Source: Amia ocellicauda
Lineage: Eukaryota; Chordata; Actinopteri; Amiiformes; Amiidae
Assembly: GCF_036373705.1 (NCBI RefSeq)
Contig: NC_089858.1
Coordinates: 17,968,249 to 18,032,248 of the forward strand
DNA length: 64,000 bases
Direction: 5' to 3'
Shown here: positions 24,601 to 35,398 of the stretch, piece by piece
How the letters are laid out: each line of letters begins with the position of its first letter
Position numbering within the stretch: position 1 is the stretch's first letter
Notes under the pieces: generated by a model
What the model was told of the DNA's origin: nothing
The model's input: only the letters and a program-made list of their open reading frames with translations
Databases searched by the model: none
Translations under genes and position numbers: made by a program

Positions 24601-25640
24601 GTTCTTGTGATCTTTAATGTTATTTAACCATTTACAGTTTTTACTTTTTATTTTTTTTTCAACGAGATGTGAATTTTGAAATACTGGAATTGCTGAAGAG
24701 CTGACGTGAATCATTGTGGTCCATGCTGTCTTCGTCTCAGTTGCTGAATGGGTTAACTCGGATACCAGTGTTTCACTTTGAGAAGGAGACCGCATGCTTT
24801 TCGTTGCCCTGGACCTGTAACTGCACGATGACTGCAGTCGTCTTTTGCGTTTGACCCTAGCACTTTTAAAGTGACCTGTGGATAAAAGTGGATGTCTGGG
24901 TCCCTTTTTTAAAATAAATAGTACTTGTATTTTGTTTATAACACTTTTGATAGATTCTTGACTATCACATTGCCTTATCTGTTGTGACCAAAAATATTTC
25001 AGTCAAGGTATTTGAGCATCAGAAGACACTGATTGTCTTAACACTGATGCCTTCTTTACTATGTTAATTTTAGTTGTCAGACTTGTAATTAAAATCAAGC
25101 ACTAATTAAAGAATGAGAAGTCACCCACAGTGTTGCCTATATTTAAACTGTGGTTACTTATAGCTCTTCAATGGCAACATAATAAATTACACATGGTCAA
25201 GATGTTGTAAATTAATTAGCAGATTGAGCCTGAAGCCATTTATAATAGCTTGGTTTACTTCACAGTTACACACTTTGCAGGACTGTGTAATGAACAGATA
25301 CTTTTTTATAGTAATTTGTAGGAATAAATAAAAATGTTTTTGTATTTACTGTTTATGTTTTGATATTTCATATACATATGGTTCACCTGAAACTCATTCT
25401 CAAGGTGAGTTTGTGCCCTTTACAGTACAAAGCGAAAAACAGCACTGTCTCCTTATCAGAAGTTATTTTTTTTAAATATATGTGTTTGCATCAGATGTAT
25501 TTTTAAATGTGTTTGTGTGTGTTTATAATGAAGGTTAATGAATAGATTTTTTTATTTACTTTTTTTAATGATGAACTGGTTCAGTCTTAGTTTTGTGTAT
25601 AATGTGCCTACAAAATAAACCATATAACTTTTCTTACTGT
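21633..25640 (+). other. PSKH1 3' UTR and downstream
   Basis: No further coding sequence. AATAAA signals on the plus strand occur at 23306-23311, near 24913, near 25324 and at 25614-25619. The last is followed by a GT-rich stretch. If it is used the 3' UTR is about 4 kb; the signal at 23306 would give about 1.7 kb. A T-run and TA repeat lie at 23368-23480. Confidence 0.5.
25614..25619 (+). terminator. Distal polyadenylation signal of PSKH1
   Basis: AATAAA with downstream TGTGTTCTTTGTG. It lies about 100 bp from the opposing AATAAA of DNAAF1, consistent with a tight tail-to-tail gene pair. Confidence 0.5.
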
Positions 25641-25715
25641 GTTCTTTGTGCAGTCAAAATGTCACCCACACATGCACAATTAAAATAACTATTACACATG
25701 AATATCAATAATAGC

Positions 25716-25721
25716 TTTATT
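25716..25721 (-). terminator. Polyadenylation signal of DNAAF1
   Basis: The plus strand reads TTTATT, that is AATAAA on the minus strand, 126 bp past the DNAAF1 stop codon. It is the nearest canonical signal in the right orientation. Confidence 0.55.
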
Positions 25722-25846
25722 AGTAAACCTCTACTGTTCTCCCATTAAAACAGAGTTGTAATGAGTCCTTGGTAGAGTAAATATACCAAAGACTGGCATC
25801 AGGTTTCTACCAAAGAGCCCATGTTGGCAGTTTATTTGCCTTGAAC

Positions 25847-28800
25847 CTAATCTAATTCTTCTATAAGACATCTGGTTTTCTTACCAGAACCATAAACCTC
25901 CTGTGCTTTCTCTGGCCAGTCCAAAGTCTCTTGTTCCTGTGGCGTATCTTCTTCCACACTTTGCCCAACGATATGGCTGCTTGGCTCCAGGCTCTCTGTT
26001 TTGAGTGCCATATGGTTTTCTGAGACTTGGATGAAAAACTGTGACGCTGGTTCCAGCTCCAATGGTGCTGCAGGAGTCTCCTCTATCGGTGCCTGCACGG
26101 TCTCCCACTCCGAGTCGCTGTCATCGCTGGCTGCGGAGAGCACTTCAATTTTCGGGCGGTAAACAGGCTAGGAAAGGGAACAGAATTAGATTTTTGTGCA
26201 GCAACATGCATGTATGCAGGAAAAATAAGAAAAAGCAAAACAGCAATGTTAAGATTTGTGTACTACTTCACTATAGTCTGAGAAAGGAGAAACTCTTGTC
26301 ATAAATATGAACTGCCAATAGGTGGCACCAAGATCACGATTCAGTTTCTGTTTTTTAATATTCCAGGTCCATTATTTGACAAGGATTTTGCCCTCCAAGG
26401 TCTAAAGGTAAAAACAATGAAAAAAAAGTACCTGGAAATTCAGTATGTCTTCGGTTTCATGTAGATCATTTGTCTCGACCTCTTCCAAATCCGGAAGGTC
26501 CTTGAGGGAAACAGGAAGAAAAAAATGTAAGATGTGAAATATTATTCATCTCTCTGTTGTCATTAACCCTTTGCAGTCCAATTATTTATAGGTCCAATTT
26601 AATTTTGTGAAGAAAATAACATAACTCTTACAAAGGTAACCAGCAAAAGAAAAAAAAAAGAAAATGTTTTACATAAATATTTTCAACTATTTACATGTGG
26701 CGAGGTTTGAAAAAAAGAAAGAGATATGTACAATGTATCACTTCATCTCCTTCTCCCTTTCTCTCCCCTCCCTCCCCACCCCACCCACTCCCTCGGTCAC
26801 CTTCCGCCGTAATCTTTGCTCCGTCTCCCCCTCCACCCTTGCTTCCACTGCACTCACTCTTACCTTCCATTGAGTGTTTTTCCCATCTATCTGTCAACTG
26901 CGTTACCTCCTCTTTGTTCTCCTCCCTCACCTCCTCCCTTGATTCTCTCTGTCCTCTCACATCTCGTTCTGCCCGTCCCTCCCCTCCTCAGCCTTGGATC
27001 TCTTCCGTTCTCCGCTCAACCCGATCCAGTCGCGTGCCGCAGAACAGAAGTGGAAAAGGACCACTCCCAGCTGCCCTCGAACTCTACCGCTCTCTACTGT
27101 CTACATTCTCCTCCTCACTCACCTCAGCCAAGACATTTTTCTTCCAGTCACTCTTTGAATCCACTGTCAACAACCCCCGCAAACTCTACTCCACCTTCTC
27201 CTCCCTCTTCGCCGCCCCTCCCCCTCCCTCATCTCTCACTGCTGATGATCTTGCCTCCTTCTTCTCCAAGATTGCAGACACCCGCAAGCTCTTCAACAGT
27301 CCCCCCTCCTCTCCCATCACACCCAAACCTCCCACCGACCAAGCTTCCTTTTCTTTATTCTCACCTCTCTCGGACTCTGATGTTTCCGCTCTCCTCCTAC
27401 GTCACAAACCTACTACATGTGCCCTGGACCCTCTCCCTTCTCGCCTTCTCCAAGTGACCGCTCCTGATCTACTCCCCTTCATCTCCTCCCTCCTCAACTC
27501 CTCATTCCTCTCTGGCTGTTTCCCCTCTGCATTTAAACAAGCTGCTGTCATCCCACTCCTCAGGAAACCTACCCTTGACCCCACCTCTCCTCAGAACTAC
27601 TGCCCCGTCTCCCTACTCCCCTTCCTCTCAAAGACACTCCAGCTTCTGCACAGCTCACTCCACTGAGACGGCTCTCCTGGCTGTCACTGACTCACTCAGC
27701 TGTGCTCGGGCGGGCTCCCTCTCCTCAGTCCTCATCCTCCTTGATCTCTCCGCAGCATTTGACACTGTTGATCACTCCATCCTCCTCTCCTGCCTCGCTG
27801 ACCTTGGAATCTCTGGGACTGCTCTCACCTGGTTCTCCTCCTACCTCAACGACCGGACCTACCAAGTGACATGGTGAGGTTCCTCATCTACCCCCCCAAC
27901 CTCTCCTCACAGGCATACCTAAAGGCTTCATCCTGGGCCCGCTCCTATTCTCTCTCTACACTCGCTCCCTGGGCCCCCTCATCTGCTTGTCTGCTATCTC
28001 CACCTGGATGCACCACCTGAAGCTCAACCTCTCCAAAATCGGATCTCCTCTTTTTCCCCCACTCTTCCTTACCTTCTGCTGATCTCTCCATCTCAATCCC
28101 CTTGAAATCCACCACACTCTCTCCTTCTTCTTCCACTAAAAACCTAGGAGTCACCCTTGATCCTGCTCTTTCCTACACCCAGCACATCACCACGCTGACA
28201 CGCACCTGCAGATTCTTCCTGAGCAACATACGCCGAATCCGTCCCTTCCTCACCAACAACTCGACTCAGCTGCTCGTCCAGTCACTGGTCCTCTCCCGCC
28301 TGGACTACTGCAACTCCCTCCTGGCCAGCCTGCCTGCAACTACTACCCACCGCTCCAGCTCATCCAGAACTCTGCGGCTCATCTGGTATTCTCTCTGCAC
28401 CGATTCACACACGCTACTCCACTGCTCCGCTCCCTCCACTGGCTCCAGATACTGGCACGCATTCAAGACATTGACCCTCACCTACCGCTGTCTCGACCAC
28501 ACTGCACCAAATTACATTCAGTCCCTCATCTCCCCATACATTCCCTCCAGACTACTGCAGTCTTCAGTGGGAATGACTTTCCCACTGAAGTCAAAACAGC
28601 TGAGTCCTTGACCTCCTTCCGGCGCTTACTCAAGACACATCTTTTCAGACAATTCTTCTAATTTTAGTCCTTTACTCTCCTATAGGATAGCACTTTAACA
28701 TGCTTCTTGCATTACTTGTACTCGTATTATTTTGATTTCCCCAATTCTCCCTTTCCCGTAGCCCTTGACTGTGACCTAACATCTTGTCCGCACTTTTACA

Positions 28801-29011
28801 ATCCAGGATTTAAGACCTCATTTATTGAATTCACTTGTGTAAATTGGAATTTGTAAAATGTATTAAGCTTTGATTAGCTTTTTATTATGTAAATCTGAAT
28901 TTGTAATGTTTGATGCCTTGTACTGAACTGTATTTTTGCACTTTGTATTGCGTTTATGTTTCGTAAGTTGCCCTGGATAAGGGCGTCTGCCAATAAACAA
29001 ATACATAAATA

Positions 29012-29048
<37 letters not shown>

Positions 29049-32000
29049 GACAAAAATATGCAATAACAAACAATAACCTAAAAACTATATATAATATGCA
29101 ATTTTGAATTTTGTTGCAATGCTCAATGGTCTATCTGTGTTTTTGCCATGTATGATACTTCTTGAAGCATTCATCTGGGTGTAAACCAGGCTTTCTGCTG
29201 CAGGTCTCATTTCTGCTTCCATCTAAATAACTATTTACTTCACTGTCTGCTTATTCTAACATATGTAACAGTTGTGCAGATGTGCGTGCTGTATTCTGAC
29301 TCTGTGATGCTGATGCGGTGATGTTTAGCCTGCAGTGACAGCCTGCATCTCTCTCTATCACTTCCTGACTACAGACTCTTGCAGGGGGGGTTAGCCCATA
29401 CGTTTTGAGTGTTTTCCAATTGATGGTGAGCTGTTTCAAAGGCTGCTGGAGGCTGTGCTTGGCTTTTCTGGAAGAGAATCGACTCTTTCTATGCAAAAGA
29501 CTTGTTTAAAGAGACACCTTAAAATGTCAACTGTATGAATAAATATAACCAAGGCCAAAAATACCCCAGCATATACATTCATCACAGTTGTGCTAATGGG
29601 ACTTAGAACTCATTATCATTAGTGCATCCTCAATCAACTTAGTTTCCATTTGGAGTATTTCTGTGTCCAGTTCTTGCCTGGTGTATTTTTCACCAATCTG
29701 GATGTTAATCAGAAACTTACGTCGATGCAGATCATTTGCTGAGCATCCAGCGTAATAGTCTCTAAGGAGTGTGTGTGTTCCAGCTCTGTGATCAGGGCCC
29801 CTTCAGTATTCATTTGGTTGGCAGATTGTTCTAAAATGTTGAGATGAAACAATGAGAAGAATTACAAAGCAATCAGTTATACATGATGTAATAATAGTAA
29901 TAAATAAGAATACCAGTCATACATGTTTTTTGTCTTGGCTAATTTGATTACAGAGCAGATACAAGAAGTCATTCATTTGTACCTGTAGTCGAATGCGCAG
30001 GGGACATCTCTTTCATTCCTTTGACGCTGAGAATTGAATCGGGCTCCTTTGGCTGTGGAAGCTCTGTGGCAATCTCTGTGCTTCCCTGATCACCTTGGCA
30101 ATTTCTTTCTGCGGTCTCTTCCACAAATTCTTTGTGGGCTTGCATGCTCTCACTCACAAACCTCTCGATCTGCCTGTGCCCAGCAGAATCCTTCGGTTCA
30201 TCTACACTATCCTTTGGGCTCTCATCAACTGGCATCTGTGAGACACCTCCCCCTGGGATGAGATGTAAGGTCCTGTTAGCTTATTTCTCTGTTGTGATTA
30301 CTTATATTTGTATAGCATTCAAATTCTGTGTATGTATTTGTACCTGATCAGGATTATAACTAGGGAATCCTACAGAATTTCCAATCACGCACACTACTGT
30401 ACCTCTCTCCCCCATTTCCGTGAGTCTCTTATTCTCCCTGACTCTCTCACTGATGGCGGTCAGAGCATCGATGCTGTCCTGGATCTTTCTCCTCTCTCTC
30501 GTCTCCCACCTCTGTCTCTCCTCCTTCTCTGCCTTCAGGCCTCCTGCAGCCCAGGCTTCGGCACAGGCTCTGGTTCAACCACACGAGAAAAGTGTTTTCA
30601 ACTGACGTGTTTGAATTGGATTGATCTTCAGAATTCTCGTCCTTTAATCTTTTTCATTTGTGCAAAGAAAGTTCTATGTGTTAAGTGATCCCAGATCTTC
30701 AAGCAGATGGCTCTTAAAAGACGCCAAATGAATCATTGCATCAGTAACATGGCTTTGTAGCATAATTAGTTCCCCTCTATGTCAAAAACTTGACTCTGAA
30801 TCATCTTATATTCTGATTCAATGTTAGTGCTGTTTCCTGTAGCTCTTTGCAAACAAAAGTGACAGTTTCACATTTAATTTAATCTCACTACACACTTCCT
30901 TAAGATAGGCTGGAAGGTTTATTCTCAAATGTAACTAAAAGAAGATGGATTTTATAGAAAGTGGTCCAATCAAGACATTTTGTATATTACTGTGGGCCCA
31001 TTTACTTCTGTTATAAGAAGCGTAAGTTACCTCTCTTTTGGAAACACTGGTCTCTCATCCAGGTATGTTAACTGTCTCAGGCGAATAATTAATGTCTTCC
31101 TGTAGTTGGGGATCTTCTTAATAACTTCGTTACCCATAAGATACAACACACGCTTAAAAGGGATGAAAAAAAAGAAAAAAAAAGTGAAACAAAGGAGCCC
31201 ATATTTTACAAACAGAATTGTGGTTACAGTAGGAGTACCTCCAGTATTGTTTTAACTGAGAGACTTGCTATTTGTGTATAATCAGGGAACCACTTTAGAA
31301 AACAGTTTACTGCAGTGAGATGTATACTAGTCACTGGAGAGAGAAACTGCTGAATTTGAATGCACAATTTGGCGGTAGTCACATTCTTACTGGTTACTGT
31401 GCTATCTTTACATGATTTCCAAGTGGGCACAAACAGTTAAGTGCAACTCCAACTCACCAGATCAGGCATGGCCTCCAAAACGCTGACAATGTCCGGATCG
31501 TTCAATTTGTTGTGAGACATATCGAGCACACTGATGCTGGGACAGGTCATTAGCTGCTCAATGTCTTGCACTGTCTGTAACTGATTATGGGCAATCTGGA
31601 GAGTACTTAGTTTGGGAAGGCAAGCTATGAAAAAAAGACATAAGTGTCATTAGGCAGGAGGTTTGATATTCATAGATACATGAACTGCAAAATGGTGTCT
31701 TTGTTGAAAACAGGCCATTTTCTAGATAGACTTTATTTAAAGACAATGTGCAGATGAATACAGCTCCTGAAATATTCCCTTTGAGCATTTTCCAGTATTG
31801 TATGATTTGATCTCAGAGAGAAACTGTCTCGGGGCTGGGGGAGGTGGGGTTAAAATGCTTAACAAAAGAACACCTACAGATATTTTCAATCGTCTTAATG
31901 TAGTTGTTGGAGACGTTGAGTAAGCTCAGTTTGTGCAGGGGCTCCAGGTTCTCCAGTTTTTGAATGAGGTTCTGCTGCAAGAAGAGGCAACGCATCTCCG

Positions 32001-32686
32001 TCTGGGCACCCAGGTTCTCGATTCTCTGCAGCCCGTTGCATTCGAGCCACAGGCACTTCAGACCTGTGTACTCCTCCAGGTTTTCAATCGAGACAAACCC
32101 TAGAGGAGCCCAACGCAGAAAAGCAAACACCCTCCATAATTTGCCAGAGGTGCAATTCATGTGCAGATTAAGATCATGCATTTCAGTAAATAATAATAGA
32201 TGAAACCTTTCAAAGGTTAAAGTGTGTCTTTGTGTTCCTGAGGACAAATGCCATGTTTACGAAGAAAGAGTGGCCTCCAGCCCTACCCTTAAAGTGCAGG
32301 TACAGAGTGTCATTCAGGTAGGGAGTCTGGTACAGCTTATGTTTCTTGCAGTGCTTCCTCAGAAATGTCTTTGTCATTCTGTAATACAACAACAACAATT
32401 ATAACACTGTGCTTAGGCATGTGTTGCTTTATTTCGTGTTTTTTTGTGTGCAATACGCAGGAAATCACCTGGGCCCGCCGTCCTTCTCTTTCTTCCACTC
32501 CTGTGTCTGGACGTTACTATTCGCCTTATCTGCCGTGCTGTCACCTTCTGCACTCTTGACCAGCTCTGAGTTTGGACCCGTTTTGCCGGCAGTGATGGCG
32601 TCTCCCTGTGACTCCGACACCCCGTTGCGGAGGGAGGGATCCGCGTCCACCTCCTCCACGGCACTATAGCTCGGCGGCGGCTGCAT
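25847..32686 (-). CDS. dnaaf1: Dynein axonemal assembly factor 1 (LRRC50)
   Basis: DNAAF1 is a cytoplasmic LRR protein needed to preassemble outer and inner dynein arms of motile cilia. Ten minus-strand exons were joined by splice site and phase: 32686-32469, 32378-32287, 32099-31878, 31624-31458, 31152-31031, 30569-30403, about 30246-29983, 29830-29721, 26500-26432 and 26167-25847. They give about 583 aa, shorter than human (725 aa), whose acidic repeat region is not seen here. Exon 2 encodes [16 protein letters not shown]. Exons 2-5 carry the LRR block (about residues 105-260, e.g. [22 protein letters not shown]) and cap ([23 protein letters not shown]). Exon 6 is a charged coiled coil starting [20 protein letters not shown]. 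Exons 8-10 are acidic ([28 protein letters not shown]). Uncertain points are the start (ATG 32686, MQPPPSY; an upstream in-frame exon is possible) and the weak acceptor of exon 7. No disabling change was seen. Confidence 0.93.
26745..29047 (+). mobile_element. L2-clade LINE, 5'-truncated and internally deleted
   Basis: Plus-strand fragments of a fish L2-type (Maui-like) ORF2 run in order: [59 protein letters not shown], then [55 protein letters not shown], and [14 protein letters not shown] with [15 protein letters not shown]. Frameshifts and stops break the frame. Two internal deletions are evident: one after LLPFLSKTL, and one that removes the YADD catalytic segment between LYTRSLGPL and [10 protein letters not shown]. 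The 3' end has the typical GTAAGTTGCCCTGGATAAGG hairpin-like tail and a long (AAT)n run. It cannot make an active reverse transcriptase. The left border is approximate because the 5' part is C/T-rich. Confidence 0.88.
29012..29047. repeat. (AAT)n tail of the LINE
   Basis: About twelve AAT units at the 3' end of the L2-type element. Confidence 0.9.
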
Positions 32687-32696
32687 CGCTTCGGCT

Positions 32697-32947
32697 GCTA
32701 CGACACTCAAACACAAACACATAGACACACATTCACCATCCCGTCTGTTTACTGAAAACACCCGGACCAAGCTGCCCTCGGTGTCTGCCACTCTTTCTGA
32801 AGGAGGAGAGTTCGCCAGAAGTTCTTGATGCAGTAGACAGAGTTACATATCGATTAGCCTAGATCTGAATTCGAAGTCTGTTATTTGCTATAGATAAAAT
32901 AGCCATATTGAGTCGTTACTCAGTGGTGTGGCAGGAAGTCTCTCACC
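32697..32947 (-). other. Possible DNAAF1 leader intron
   Basis: On the minus strand a donor AAG|GTGAGA lies at 32946 and an acceptor TCGTAG at 32699-32698, ten bases before the codon ATG 32686. If used, the leader exon ends at 32947. The frame upstream of that donor is open and joins in phase to the MQPPP frame, so an extended N-terminus starting at an ATG at 33016 is possible. That ATG lies inside the X-box-like motif, which argues against it. Confidence 0.4.
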
Positions 32948-33419
32948 TTGTCGGTTGTGCTGATAATGTTTATTTCTCTGCAGCGAACAGCCACGACGCT
33001 TTCCCCGGGTAACCATAGGAACGCGTTTCCCCGCCCTCTCGCGTGATTGGACGACATCCTTGTCACGCCCATTGGCAGCGTCTGCCCGTCCGTCAACTTG
33101 CTCTATTGCTGATTGGCCCACCATTCCTGAAAACCATCCACTCAGGACGGGACAATCAAACGATCTTCTTTCCTATTGGGTAGTCCGGACGTCCATCATA
33201 CTAGAAAGGCCGGCTTGGTTATAATATGTACTGCGATTGGTTGACCTGGACGTCGATCTGTGGATCTTCGTAATGGTTGGTTAAAATGCCTCGTCAGTCT
33301 GTTTTTGTTTGTTCCTTTCCCTAAACGGGGCGGGTTTACGCTTTTCCAGACTGCCAGTGAGTTCAGTAGGATGCTATGTTGATAAACCGTCAGGGGGCTT
33401 ACGAGACGGTGAAGTTTGG
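32948..33419. promoter_or_regulatory. Divergent DNAAF1 / MBTPS1 promoter
   Basis: The start regions of DNAAF1 (minus) and MBTPS1 (plus) are only about 0.4-0.5 kb apart. Between them five ATTGG words (reverse of the CCAAT box bound by NF-Y) occur at 33046, 33071, 33112, 33175 and 33236. The DNAAF1 side has an X-box-like RFX site (33009-33022). The stretch is richer in CG dinucleotides than its flanks and has no TATA box at a fitting position. This fits a CpG-type bidirectional promoter. Exact start sites are inferred. Confidence 0.65.
33009..33022. promoter_or_regulatory. X-box-like RFX binding site
   Basis: GTAACCATAGGAAC fits the GTNRCC-N2-RGYAAC consensus with one mismatch. X-boxes bound by RFX factors are a hallmark of ciliary gene promoters, and DNAAF1 is a motile-cilia gene. 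Its position just upstream of the presumed DNAAF1 leader supports function. Confidence 0.55.
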
Positions 33420-33519
33420 TGTGTGAAGTGTACATTTTGGACGGTACACAGCGAAAATAATCGGATATAGTGTTTGTGGCAGACAGCCCCTCCAGGAGAA
33501 GAGGCCATGATTTAAGGAA
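33420..33519 (+). other. Probable MBTPS1 untranslated exon 1
   Basis: A good donor GTGAGT starts at 33520. The stretch before it has no long frame and contains a three-codon upstream ORF (ATG ATT TAA, 33507-33515). Its position directly beside the divergent promoter, and the absence of a signal-peptide exon before 37519, make it the likely leader exon. The 5' edge is approximate. Confidence 0.5.
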
Positions 33520-34332
33520 GTGAGTATAAAACGCACGCTAAATTATAGGAATGCCTTCACCAAGCTGGGCTTTTGTGCGAGTGCACTGACTTGCTGCATT
33601 GAGTTAATAGTGGGTTTCCTACGGTAAACATAGTAGGCCTGCACGTTTTTCTCGGCCCGGGATTGATCATCCGCATGTGAATTCTTAATACCCCCTTTCT
33701 GCGATCAAAACGTGATCTTCGAGATGGTTACAATTGTGTCAGATAACGAGTATTTAGTGGGCCTTTCTGAAGTGTCTGTGCTAATCAAGCAGCGCTGTCT
33801 GCGCCAGACGTAAGTCACTAATTTACTTAGTTAGCTGCCCGGGGTTTAGTTGAGCATTTATTTATTTAATTAAGTAATACACGCAGTTTATAATGTAGTG
33901 TCAGTTTAAAAAGATTTGGGGCCAGCAGTAAAATAAGTAAAACACGGAAACATCCGGACGTAGGCTTTTCACTCTGCCCGGTGAAATAAGAGCAGGGGGG
34001 TTTGTTTGTCATGAACATGTGTGTCTGTATGTTGCTATAGGAAGCATGCACCCGGAGACTGTGGTGGTGTTGTTAATAATATGCCAGCGCCTTCACCCGT
34101 AGCACTGTCATATTCAAGCATTAGGCCATATCTGTAATCATAAACAGGTCTTCTTACTGAAAATATGCAAATATTAGTAGGTAAATAATACAAATAAAAA
34201 AATAAAATAGAAAAGCTGGTATATCTACTGGAGAATTTCAGTATCTAGACTTTTAAATTCTTGCTATGTTTTTCTGTATGTTATTCTATCATGAAACTAC
34301 AATGTGGTAGTTCATGCTATATTTTGTAAATA

Positions 34333-35398
34333 CAATACTTTGCTTAAGTTTTAGGCAGGTGTGAAAAAATGCTGTAAGGTAAGTGCTTTCAAAAATAGAC
34401 ATGTTAATAGATTATATTTGTCAATTAACTAAATGCAAAGTGAGTGAACAGAAGAAAAATCTACATCAAATCCATATTTGGTGTGACCACCCTTTGTGTG
34501 CAAGTGTACCTAGAAGAATTGGCAGTTTGTGAAGGAACTCGGCAGGTAGGTTGGGCCAAACATCTTGGAGAACTAACCACAGTTCTTCTGTGGATTTAGG
34601 CAGCTTCAGTTGCTTCTCTCTCTTCATGTAATCCCAGACAGACTCGATGATGTTGAGATCAGGGCTCTGTGGGGGCCATACCATCACTTCCAGGACTCCT
34701 TGTCCTGAAGATACTTCTTAATGACTGTCACTGTATGTTTGGGGTTGTTGTCATGCTGCAGAATAACTTTGGGGCCAATCAGATGCCTCCCTGATGGTAT
34801 TGCTTGATGGATAAGTATCTGCCTGTACTTCTCAGCATTGAGGAGACCATTAATTCTGACCAAATCCCCAACTCCATTTGCAGAAATGCAGCCCCAAACC
34901 TGCAAGGAACCTCCACCATGCTTCACTGTTGCCCGCAGACACTCATTCATGTACGGCTCTCCAGCCCTTCGGCAAACAAACTGCTTTCTGCTACAGCCAA
35001 ATTTCAAATTTTGACTTGTCAGTCCAGAACACCTGCTGCCATTTTTCTGCACCCCAGTTCCTGTGTTTTCGTGCATAGTTGAGTTGCTTGGCCTTGTTTC
35101 CATGTCAGAGGTATGGCTTTTTGGCCGCAAGTCTTCCATGAAGGCCACTTCTGACCAGACTTCTCCGGACAGTAGATGGGTGTACCATGTCCCACTGTTT
35201 TCTGCCGATTCTGAGCTGATGGCACTGCTAGACATCTTCTGATTATGAAGGGAAATAAGCATGATGCGTCTACGGTCCTCATCGTTGCCCATTCCTTTGT
35301 GCTTTGTGTATAAATGTAATATATTAACGTCTATTTATGAAAGCATTCTTACTTTACAGCATTTTTTCACACCTGCCTAAAACTTTTGCACAGTACTG
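34333..35398 (-). mobile_element. Second Tc1-like family, decayed copy
   Basis: The ends are inverted repeats: the right end reads inward CAGTACTGTGCAAAAGTTTT and continues AGGCAGGTGTGAAAAAATGC, and the left end matches with a few changes. TA flanks both ends (34331-34332 and 35399-35400). Length is about 1.07 kb. The terminal repeats differ from those of the 8728/11947 family, so this is a different Tc1 lineage. Confidence 0.92.
34466..35292 (-). pseudogene. Frameshifted Tc1-like transposase
   Basis: Minus-strand frame 35292-34684 contains VKHGGGSLQVWGCISANG, GDLVRINGLLNAEKY and VILQHDNNPKHT (second catalytic D). A second frame, 34687-34466, continues with VWPPQSPDLNIIESVWD (catalytic E). 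The join near 34690 is a frameshift. The N-terminal DNA-binding half is unrecognisable or missing. The copy is dead, and about 1.07 kb is short for a complete element of this kind. Confidence 0.88.

Larger units (their letters stand above)
26501..29720 (-). other. DNAAF1 intron 8 with an antisense LINE
   Basis: A 3.2-kb intron between the exon ending CIDD and the exon DLPDLEE. Most of it is the plus-strand L2-type element at about 26745-29047, so the element is antisense to DNAAF1. Confidence 0.85.

Noticed and set aside
26816-27457. 213-codon Pro/Ser-rich frame
   Set aside because: Alternate frame of the C/T-rich L2-type LINE; the adjacent frame holds the LINE motifs.
32465-32791. DNAAF1 frame starting at 32791 as the protein start
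   Set aside because: The first codon there is GTG, not ATG; the first well-placed in-frame ATG is at 32686.
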